Assembly: GCA_017559045.1 (NCBI GenBank)
Contig: JAFYTB010000133.1
Span: 1 to 9,510 of the forward strand
DNA from: Eggerthellaceae bacterium
Lineage (GTDB): Bacteria > Actinomycetota > Coriobacteriia > Coriobacteriales > Eggerthellaceae
Direction of reading: 5' to 3'
Length of the DNA stretch: 9,510 bases
Positions 1-4,998 of the stretch are shown here, piece after piece. A program made the position numbers and the translations under genes. The notes beneath the pieces were generated by a model. It was not told where the DNA came from. It worked only from the letters and a program-made list of their open reading frames with translations, and made no database searches. Position 1 is the stretch's first letter. The number at the start of each line of letters is the position of its first letter.

Positions 1-34
1 CCAGCGTCACATTTTCGCGAAAATGTGACGCTGG
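1..34. repeat. perfect 34-base palindrome at window edge
   Basis: The first 34 bases equal their own reverse complement: two 15-base arms (CCAGCGTCACATTTT and its complement) around a central CGCG. As RNA this would be a 15-bp stem with a CGCG tetraloop. No T-run follows on the + strand (next bases CTACGAGC), so it is not a textbook terminator in that direction; the bases to its left are outside the window, so a terminator for a - strand transcript cannot be excluded and the arms could extend further. A related half-site, GTCACA, recurs at 49-54. It could be an operator dyad, a dispersed extragenic palindrome or the end of an upstream transcript. Confidence 0.9.
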
Positions 35-55
35 CTACGAGCTCATCTGTCACAC

Positions 56-84
56 TTGTTACTATGTTTTTGTTCTGGTAAACG
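56..84 (+). promoter_or_regulatory. weak candidate promoter for the PNPOx-family gene
   Basis: TTGTTA at 56-61 and TAAACG at 79-84 are separated by 17 bases, giving a possible -35/-10 pair with a poor -10 match. It lies just downstream of the palindrome and 18 bases before the start codon. The AGGAGG at 91-96, five bases before the ATG at 102, is a strong ribosome site and fixes the start of the gene. Confidence 0.3.
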
Positions 85-101
85 GATGCGAGGAGGCTTC
101 C

Positions 102-503
102 ATGGATGAGGTTTTGGCTTTTCTGAAGGAGAGCAGGACGTATTTTCTTGCAACGGTCGACGCTGATGGCAATCCGCAGGTAAGGCCCTTCGGCACCATC
201 ACGAAGTTCGAGGATGCTCTCTACATCCAGACCGGCAACGTGAAGGACTGTTTCAAGCAGATGATGGCTCATCCGCGCGTGGCTATTTCCGCTATGTCCG
301 CTTCCGGTGGGGAGTGGCTCCGCATCGAGGCCGACGCTGTGCAGGACGATCGTCGCGAGGCTCGCGTAGCGCTGCTCGACGATCACCCCGAGCTCAAGGG
401 CCTTTATTCGCCTGATGATGGCAACTGCGAGGCTATCAAGCTGGTGAATGCGAAGGCATCTTTCTGCAGCTTCACCGCGGCTCCGCGTGTGGTTGAGTTC
501 TAA
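102..503 (+). CDS. pyridoxamine 5'-phosphate oxidase-family (FMN split-barrel) protein
   Basis: This 133-residue protein has the size and layout of single-domain split-barrel flavoproteins of the PNPOx-like superfamily. The N-terminal part shows the typical strand pattern FLATVDADGNPQVRPFG (residues 15-31), followed by a strand-turn-strand and the segment HPRVAISAM (57-65); the family uses this barrel to bind FMN or a related flavin as a dimer. Members reduce or oxidise small substrates, bind haem breakdown products or have unknown roles; the substrate cannot be read from the sequence, and true PdxH activity is unlikely because the protein is much shorter than PdxH. It has its own strong ribosome site and is followed within about 12 bases by a terminator, so it is probably monocistronic. 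The family call is secure, the exact function is not. Confidence 0.85.
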   Translation: MDEVLAFLKESRTYFLATVDADGNPQVRPFGTITKFEDALYIQTGNVKDCFKQMMAHPRVAISAMSASGGEWLRIEADAVQDDRREARVALLDDHPELKGLYSPDDGNCEAIKLVNAKASFCSFTAAPRVVEF

Positions 504-514
504 GAGTTGTTCCT

Positions 515-554
515 AGGGGACGGTGGGGAAGGATCCCGCCGTCCTCTTCTGTTT
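515..554 (+). terminator. intrinsic terminator after the PNPOx-family gene
   Basis: Positions 515-527 pair with 535-547 to form a 13-bp stem that includes two G-U pairs, with the 7-base loop GAAGGAT (528-534). The stem is GC-rich and is followed by TCTGTTT, a moderate U-tract. There is no matching tract on the other strand, so it acts on + strand transcripts. It separates the PNPOx-family gene from the kinase gene and contains the GTG at 523 that opens the longest kinase reading frame. Confidence 0.75.
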
Positions 555-576
555 AAGCTTGTTTTGGGGGTTGTTG

Positions 577-1515
577 GTGGAGTCGACGGGTTTTACGTGG
601 CTGCCGAATTTGCGCTTGGGCTCGAAGGTGCTTTGCATTGGTGCGGTGATGGCCGACGTGGTCTGCCATGTTCCGAAGTTGCCCGAGCGAGGCGAGGGCG
701 TAGTGGTGACGAAGCGCACGACCCACTTGGGCGGATGTGCGTTCAATTCTGCGGAAGCCGTAAGGCATGCGGGGTATCCCTGCGCGTTGCTTGCGCCGAT
801 CGGATGTGGCTTGTTCGCGGACTTTATTCGCGGGGAGCTCGGGCGTCGCGGCATTGAGCCCTTCGATGTCGAGACCGACCTCGATTGCGGTTCCTGCACG
901 TGCATGGTCGAGCCGAATGGCGAGCGCACCATGGTGACCTCGCCCGGTGTTGAGCGTTCCGTCAAACTGGAGTGGCTCGATAGCTTCGACGCTTCGGATT
1001 GCGGCATTGCGCTGGCTTCGGGCTATGAGATCGAGGGCGAAGGCGGTAGCGCCATCCTTTCCTTTGTTGAGGCACGTCCGAACCTGACCTTCTTCTACGC
1101 GCCGGGCCCGCGCATTTTGGGTGTTGCCGATGACGCCGAGAAGATGTCGCGCATTCGTGCGCTGCGACCCGTGTGGCACCTGAACGACCTTGAGGCTGTT
1201 CAGCTTGCCGCGCATTTGGGAGCATCTGCGCAGGATGTGGAGACAGCCGGTTTCTGGCTTTCCCGCGAGTTTGATTCCGTCATGGTGGTCACTCGAGGAT
1301 CGCAGGGGGCATCGGCCTTCTTCCCTGATGGCGAGGCTGTTCATGTTCCCACTGAGCCCGTGGTTCCGATTGATACCGTGGGTGCGGGCGATTCCCACTT
1401 GGGTGCCCTTGCTGCTGCGTTAAGCGCTGGCGATGGCTGGGAAATGGCGCTTGGCAAGGCGAACCGCATGGCTGCGCGTGTCTGTCAGGTGGAGGGCGCA
1501 ACCCTGCCTGCGTAG
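577..1515 (+). CDS. PfkB-family carbohydrate/nucleoside kinase
   Basis: This protein belongs to the ribokinase/PfkB family of ATP-dependent kinases that phosphorylate sugars or nucleosides. The core opens with KVLCIGAVMADVV, has the first PfkB signature GGCAFNSAEAV with the conserved GG and Asn, and ends with the ATP-site signature DTVGAGD, whose last Asp (codon 1390-1392) is the family's catalytic base. The next residues are SHLG, where Phe or Tyr is more usual than His. The reading frame is open from a GTG at 523, but that codon sits inside the terminator stem, so I place the start at GTG 577, preceded by GGGGG at 566-570; GTG 628 or ATG 649 are also possible, since the domain itself begins near 625. 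From 577 the product is 312 residues, usual for the family. The substrate is unknown. The function call is firm, the start is not. Confidence 0.85.
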   Translation: MESTGFTWLPNLRLGSKVLCIGAVMADVVCHVPKLPERGEGVVVTKRTTHLGGCAFNSAEAVRHAGYPCALLAPIGCGLFADFIRGELGRRGIEPFDVETDLDCGSCTCMVEPNGERTMVTSPGVERSVKLEWLDSFDASDCGIALASGYEIEGEGGSAILSFVEARPNLTFFYAPGPRILGVADDAEKMSRIRALRPVWHLNDLEAVQLAAHLGASAQDVETAGFWLSREFDSVMVVTRGSQGASAFFPDGEAVHVPTEPVVPIDTVGAGDSHLGALAAALSAGDGWEMALGKANRMAARVCQVEGATLPA

Positions 1516-1578
1516 CTGGCGGGTAAGATGTGATTTATGCGGCGCGTTGCCGCTTGTGAATGAAGAGAGGGGCTCGCT

Positions 1579-2097
1579 ATGGAGTATCAAGAGCTTATCG
1601 AGGCTCGCTATTCGGTGAGGAAGTATTCGGATAAGCCGGTGTCTGAAGAGGATATCCGTGCCATTCTGGAGGCTGGACGCGTGGCTCCCACCGCGCGCAA
1701 TCTGCAGACCCATCGCATTTGGGTTGTCACCAAGCCCGAGGATCTTGCGAAGATCGACGAATGCTCGCCGTGTCGATTCAATGCACCCGCCGTGCTGATC
1801 TGCGCTTATGACAACGAGCAGACCCTTACGCACCCCGACTCGCTCAACGGTGATTGGTCGTACGGCATCCTTGATGGCGCGATTGTCTTCACGCATATGA
1901 TGCTCAAGGCTCATGATCTCGGTCTCGGCACTTGCTGGGTCGGCCTGTTCGACGGTCCCAAGGTCCAGGAAGCCTTCGGCCTTGAAGGCGTGACGGTGTA
2001 TAGCCTCATGCCGTTTGGCTATGCCGCGGATGATTGCGTGCCGAACCCCCGCCATTTCGAGCGTCTTCCCCTCGAGGAGACGGTGACCTGGCTCTAA
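1579..2097 (+). CDS. nitroreductase-family flavoprotein
   Basis: This 172-residue protein is a short member of the nitroreductase superfamily, FMN enzymes that use NAD(P)H to reduce nitro groups, quinones, enones or other acceptors. The FMN-phosphate-binding start is seen as ARYSVRKY (residues 9-16), followed by GRVAPTARNLQ (about 34-44) and the late motif GLGTCWVG (about 113-120), with a C-terminal MPFGYA strand. Members of this length usually work as homodimers in the cytoplasm. A purine-rich site AGAGAGGGG at 1564-1572, six bases before the ATG, supports the start. The gene lies 63 bases after the kinase and before a strong terminator, so it may be the last gene of a two-gene unit with the kinase or have its own promoter (TAAGAT at 1524-1529 is a possible -10 without a clear -35). 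The physiological substrate cannot be told. Confidence 0.88.
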   Translation: MEYQELIEARYSVRKYSDKPVSEEDIRAILEAGRVAPTARNLQTHRIWVVTKPEDLAKIDECSPCRFNAPAVLICAYDNEQTLTHPDSLNGDWSYGILDGAIVFTHMMLKAHDLGLGTCWVGLFDGPKVQEAFGLEGVTVYSLMPFGYAADDCVPNPRHFERLPLEETVTWL

Positions 2098-2112
2098 GCT
2101 CCCGAAAAACTA

Positions 2113-2140
2113 AGAAGCCCGGTCGTGCGGCCGGGCTTCT
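2113..2140. terminator. bidirectional terminator between convergent genes
   Basis: AGAAGCCCGGTC (2113-2124) pairs with 2129-2140 over 12 bp, with one G-U pair and a GTGC loop. On the + strand it is followed by the weak tract CTCTCT after the nitroreductase gene. On the - strand the stem is followed by TAGTTTTT (complement of 2105-2112), a much better U-tract, 44 bases past the permease stop codon. It therefore probably ends both convergent transcripts, more efficiently for the permease. Confidence 0.88.
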
Positions 2141-2183
2141 GCTCTCTGATGCGGACTGCTCTGACCGAGCCGCCTAGCTGGCG

Positions 2184-3284
2184 TTACGCTTCCTCTTTGT
2201 GAACCTGGGGGACCAGCGGCGAGATAAGGGCGCAGGCCATACCGACGCAGGCCGTGATTGCCAACGGTGCGACGGAGTCGTTGATGGCGCCCTCGCCGAG
2301 GTAGATTATGCTGCGCACTCCGTCACCGAAGAAGTGCTGAGGGGCCCAGGGGTATACCCAGTTCTGCCAAAAGTCCGGCAGCATCTCGGGAGGCAGGATG
2401 CCGCAACACGTTCCCGCAAGCACGCAGATAAGTCCGAGCGCGCCAAGGGGACGGGCGATATTGGCGAGGCCCATGGTGAGGCAGACCATGCAGAACGATG
2501 CAATGGCGAAGAATCCGAACAAGGAGGACGCCGAAGCCTCGATGCCGAGAACGGGACCGGCGATGAAGATTCCCACGCAGGCGACGAACAGTCCGATCAC
2601 GGCTGCGAAGACAATCTGCTTACCGATGCCGGCGTAGCGCTCTTTGCGCGAGGCGCCGCCCTTGGTCGAGAACGCCGCTGCGCAGATCAGGCCTGCTGCG
2701 AGCGATGCGATCACGGTTGGCATGATGATGAAGTTCGCCGACATGATGGCGGTCAGGGGATTGTTTGCAGCGGATTCGGATTGGTTGAGGACGATCACCT
2801 CGACGTCTACGCCGGACTCACTCATCATCGCCGGAAGGGTCGACTGCATGAGGTTGGCGACCATGGGGCTTTGCGCCATGTCGAGATACGCCGTCAGGAT
2901 CGGCGTATCGGCCGATGCGCCGGCGGCAAGTGCCATTTGTTTGGCTGTGAAATCGGCGGGAACGACCAACGCGCCGTATATCTCCCCGTTCTCGAACGCA
3001 TCATCAAGCTGATCCTGGGTCTCGTAGGTGGTCCACAGGATGGGGGATTCGGAGTCTTCGCCGGCTTCCTGGGCTGATGCGGTTATGTTCTCGAGGATTG
3101 TCTGGCCGGCGTTCACTTCTCCGACGGGCGTGACGGCGCCTTCGTCAAGGCTTGCGATTCCAAAGGGGAGCCCCTTCACCTCCATACGCGCCATCGGGTA
3201 CATCATGAGCGAGAAGACGCAGCCCACGACGACGACGAAAACGAGGGGTAGCGCGAAGCGCTTCTTTCCAAGCTTTTCCAACAT
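2184..3284 (-). CDS. ABC-2/YhgE-like membrane transport protein
   Basis: This 366-residue membrane protein has the layout of the ABC-2-type/YhgE-Pip/SNG1-like group: one N-terminal membrane segment (about residues 11-29), a large outside domain (about 30-180), then five membrane segments (about 184-205, 221-243, 252-275, 279-297, 338-358). Between the last two lies the loop LPPEMLPDFWQNWVYPWAP, matching the Pro/Trp-rich re-entrant region before the dGlR-type helix (DGVRSIIYLGEG) of ABC-2 permeases. The frame is open upstream to 3395, but the ATG at 3284 is preceded by GGAGGA (complement of 3288-3293) and begins a natural Lys-rich start to the first helix, so I use it. No ATPase is encoded next to it. 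It diverges from a TetR regulator, which suggests export or resistance controlled by a small molecule. The cargo is unknown. Confidence 0.8.
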   Translation of the reverse strand: MLEKLGKKRFALPLVFVVVVGCVFSLMMYPMARMEVKGLPFGIASLDEGAVTPVGEVNAGQTILENITASAQEAGEDSESPILWTTYETQDQLDDAFENGEIYGALVVPADFTAKQMALAAGASADTPILTAYLDMAQSPMVANLMQSTLPAMMSESGVDVEVIVLNQSESAANNPLTAIMSANFIIMPTVIASLAAGLICAAAFSTKGGASRKERYAGIGKQIVFAAVIGLFVACVGIFIAGPVLGIEASASSLFGFFAIASFCMVCLTMGLANIARPLGALGLICVLAGTCCGILPPEMLPDFWQNWVYPWAPQHFFGDGVRSIIYLGEGAINDSVAPLAITACVGMACALISPLVPQVHKEEA

Positions 3285-3333
3285 GCTTCCTCCAAATGTA
3301 CCGGGTATCGAAAAAGATCGCCTAATATTGGAC

Positions 3334-3362
3334 AGTGTATCTTTACAGTCTGTAAGAATGAA
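3334..3362 (-). promoter_or_regulatory. candidate promoter for the permease
   Basis: On the - strand TTCATT (3362-3357) and TACACT (3339-3334) are separated by exactly 17 bases. Transcription would begin near 3327 and give a leader of about 40 bases before the ATG at 3284. The 13-base operator-like dyad lies wholly within the spacer. The match to consensus is modest, so this is a proposal. Confidence 0.35.
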
Positions 3363-3370
3363 TTTACAGA
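3342..3370 (+). promoter_or_regulatory. candidate promoter for the TetR gene
   Basis: TTTACA at 3342-3347 matches five of six bases of the -35 consensus and is followed after 17 bases by TACAGA (3365-3370), a weak -10. The -35 overlaps the first half of the dyad and the -10 overlaps the third TTACAG copy, so binding there would block the promoter and give autorepression. Confidence 0.4.
3343..3369. promoter_or_regulatory. operator-like dyad for the TetR regulator
   Basis: TTACAG at 3343-3348 and CTGTAA at 3350-3355 form a perfect inverted repeat around a single T. A third copy, TTACAG, lies at 3364-3369, exactly 21 bases (two helical turns) from the first. Another ACAG lies at 3332-3335. TetR-family dimers usually bind short dyads in the gap between their own gene and the divergent target, which is where this sits. 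That the neighbouring regulator binds it is inference. Confidence 0.55.
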
Positions 3371-3405
3371 ATTCGTGACTTTGTGCAGTTTGCAAAGGAG
3401 GGGTT

Positions 3406-4029
3406 ATGGCCAGACCGAAGCGGGTTCCTCGAGATGAGTCGGTCGAGGAACTTATTCAGCTCGCCCTGATCGACCTTATGTGCGAGGCTCCACTCGAGCA
3501 GATCTCCGTCGGGCAGATCGCCGCTAAAGCCGGCTGCAGCCGCAGCGCCTTCTACTATCACTACGCCGATGTGTACGATTTGTTCGACCGGATGGTGAAA
3601 AGCCGCCTCCCCGTCAAGGAGGTCGGTGCTTTATTTGCGACGTCGCTCTTCTCGTCGGCTCCTGACGGGGCCTTGCCCCAAATCGAGGCAGATGCCATCA
3701 TCGCGGGCGCTATCGGGCCGCATCGGAGGGAGGTCCAAGAGCTCTACCGGATTCTCGGCGGCAAGGAGAGCGGCCTTCTCATTCAGCGCATGAAAGCCGA
3801 GGCTGTGGCCGTATGGTCGAAGATCTACGAGGACAAGGGGCTCGTTCTTGGCCCGAGCGATAGAACCGTTCTCGAGTTTTCCCTCAACGGCATGCTGGGG
3901 GCGGTCGCGTACCGGATGAGCATCGGCAGCGAAACGGCTATGGAGGATGTGATTCGCCTTATGGCCCCCGAACTTCCTCGGGCTATATCGGCTTGCCTGT
4001 CAAAAGCGCAGGGCCTTGCAAGCCTGTAA
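3406..4029 (+). CDS. TetR-family transcriptional regulator
   Basis: This 207-residue protein has a classic TetR N-terminal DNA-binding domain: a first helix (about residues 12-26), then the helix-turn-helix region ISVGQIAAKAGCSRSAFYYHY (33-53) with the FYYHY pattern that closes the recognition helix, followed by DVYDLFDRM. The remaining ~140 residues form the all-helical ligand and dimer domain, too variable to predict a ligand. An ideal AAAGGAGG precedes the ATG by a few bases. The gene diverges from the membrane protein with 121 bases between the starts and an operator-like dyad there, so it most likely represses both genes and is released by a compound the permease handles. That role is inferred from arrangement; the family call is secure. 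Confidence 0.92.
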   Translation: MARPKRVPRDESVEELIQLALIDLMCEAPLEQISVGQIAAKAGCSRSAFYYHYADVYDLFDRMVKSRLPVKEVGALFATSLFSSAPDGALPQIEADAIIAGAIGPHRREVQELYRILGGKESGLLIQRMKAEAVAVWSKIYEDKGLVLGPSDRTVLEFSLNGMLGAVAYRMSIGSETAMEDVIRLMAPELPRAISACLSKAQGLASL

Positions 4030-4056
4030 GGTGACGCAGGTGGTTCCGTTCTGCTC

Positions 4057-4075
4057 GAAAGCGGGTGCTTTCTTG
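4057..4075 (+). terminator. possible weak terminator after the TetR gene
   Basis: GAAAGC (4057-4062) and GCTTTC (4067-4072) form a 6-bp stem with a GGGT loop, followed only by TTG. It is placed 28 bases after the TetR stop codon. The short stem and poor U-tract make it doubtful. Confidence 0.35.
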
Positions 4076-4101
4076 TGCGCTATCTCGACATACGTTAAGA
4101 T
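4073..4101 (+). promoter_or_regulatory. candidate promoter for the tal-rho-sppA-metG operon
   Basis: TTGTGC (4073-4078) and TAAGAT (4096-4101) are separated by 17 bases. If used, transcription would begin near 4108 and give an unusually long leader of about 200 bases before the transaldolase start. No better pair was found closer to the gene. Matches are moderate (three and four of six bases). Confidence 0.35.
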
Positions 4102-4311
4102 GGAAGTACTTAAATCGCAGCCTAAATCCCCGCAACATAGTCGTACATCACCTTTTGGGTGAGCTGTGCGCTTTGGTTCGTTGCAAACTTCCCAAACGCT
4201 AACTCACAAACTGGTTTTCCCGACGTATGGTGCGTGACTTTGGGGTTGCGGTATTGGTATGACATGCGCGCTCGCGCATTTCAAAATAGGATCCTGATAT
4301 GAGGAGGAAAC
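4102..4311 (+). other. long untranslated leader with possible RNA structure
   Basis: This stretch has no convincing gene. Possible pairings include the hairpin TCACC/GGTGA around 4148-4159, a stem joining GCGCTTTGG with CCCAAACGC across a single bulge (about 4168-4200), and a distant match of CCGCAAC (about 4130) with GTTGCGG (about 4244). I do not recognise a known riboswitch, T-box or ribosomal-protein leader. A 20-codon frame begins at the ATG at 4100 but lacks a ribosome site. The region may simply be spacer. Confidence 0.35.
4264..4279. repeat. 16-base inverted repeat before the transaldolase ribosome site
   Basis: ATGCGCG (4264-4270) and CGCGCAT (4273-4279) form a perfect 7-bp inverted repeat around CT. 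It ends 23 bases before the GGAGGA ribosome site. It could be an operator or a small RNA hairpin (6 bp with a 4-base loop). It is not followed by a U-tract. Confidence 0.6.
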
Positions 4312-4998
4312 GTGAAGTTTTTTCTGGACACCGCTGATCTGAAGGAGATCGAAGAGGCGGCAAGCTGGGGTGCTCTGGCTGGCGTAACCACCAATCCGTC
4401 CCTGTACGCCAAGATCGGCGGCAAGCTTGATGACTTCCATGCACACATCGGCCGCATTTGCGAAATCGTCGGCCCCGACTGCCCGGTTTCCGCAGAGTCC
4501 GTTGCTATGACGCGCGACGAGATCATCAGGGACGGCATCGAGCTGGCTGCCATTGCTCCCAACGTGGTCGTTAAGGTCCCCACCATGGTCGAGGGCCTGG
4601 CTGCTACCCGCGCGCTCGCTGATAAGGGCATTCCCGTGAACATGACCCTGTGCTTCTCCGTGCCGCAGGCTCTTCTCGCTGCTCGCGCTGGCGCTCGCTA
4701 CATCAGTCCCTTCATCGGTCGTTTCGACGACATCGCTGACGACGGCCTGCAGCAGGTCGAGAACATCGTTCGCGCTATCAACAACTACGACTTCACCGCC
4801 AACACCGTTAAGGGCGAGCAGGTCGAGATCATCGCTGCATCCATCCGCAGCGCTAATCATGTCACCCAGGCTGCTCTCATGGGCGCTGACATCGCAACCG
4901 TTCCCTTCGGCGTGCTGAAGAAGATGGTTCAGCATCCGCTGACTGATCGTGGTCTCGACACCTTCATGAAGGACTGGGAGAAGGTTCTTAACGCATGA
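4312..4998 (+). CDS. transaldolase, TalC/FSA-type (short transaldolase)
   Basis: This 228-residue protein is a compact single-domain transaldolase of the TalC/fructose-6-phosphate aldolase fold, a TIM barrel that works in the non-oxidative pentose phosphate pathway by moving a dihydroxyacetone unit between sugar phosphates. Visible sites are Asp6 in FLDTAD, TTNPS (26-30) and the Schiff-base Lys88 in VVVKVP. Two positions that differ between the sister activities read as transaldolase: Glu62 in VSAES where E. coli FSA has Gln59, and Phe134 in SPFIGR where FSA has Tyr131. I therefore prefer transaldolase, although such proteins are often labelled fructose-6-phosphate aldolase. The start is GTG, with GGAGGA (4303-4308) just upstream. 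Its stop overlaps the rho start by four bases (ATGA), a sign of coupled translation and a shared transcript. Confidence 0.9.
   Translation: MKFFLDTADLKEIEEAASWGALAGVTTNPSLYAKIGGKLDDFHAHIGRICEIVGPDCPVSAESVAMTRDEIIRDGIELAAIAPNVVVKVPTMVEGLAATRALADKGIPVNMTLCFSVPQALLAARAGARYISPFIGRFDDIADDGLQQVENIVRAINNYDFTANTVKGEQVEIIAASIRSANHVTQAALMGADIATVPFGVLKKMVQHPLTDRGLDTFMKDWEKVLNA

Noticed and set aside
553..1398. 281-codon - strand frame opposite the PfkB kinase
   Set aside because: The + strand has both PfkB signatures; the - strand product is Arg/His-rich with no domain.
1539..1553. Small hairpin GCGGC/GCCGC between the kinase and nitroreductase genes
   Set aside because: The stem is only 5 bp with no U-tract; it is too weak to call a terminator.
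2199..3077. 292-codon + strand frame opposite the permease
   Set aside because: The product is full of Asp/His/Gly with no domain, while the - strand gives membrane helices and a good ribosome site.
3987..4025. Inverted repeat GGCTTGC/GCAAGCC near the TetR stop codon
   Set aside because: The arms are far apart within coding sequence and no U-tract follows, so it is probably chance.
4100..4162. Possible 20-codon leader peptide starting at ATG 4100
   Set aside because: The ATG sits within the candidate -10 region and has no ribosome site; the codons show no run of a regulatory amino acid.
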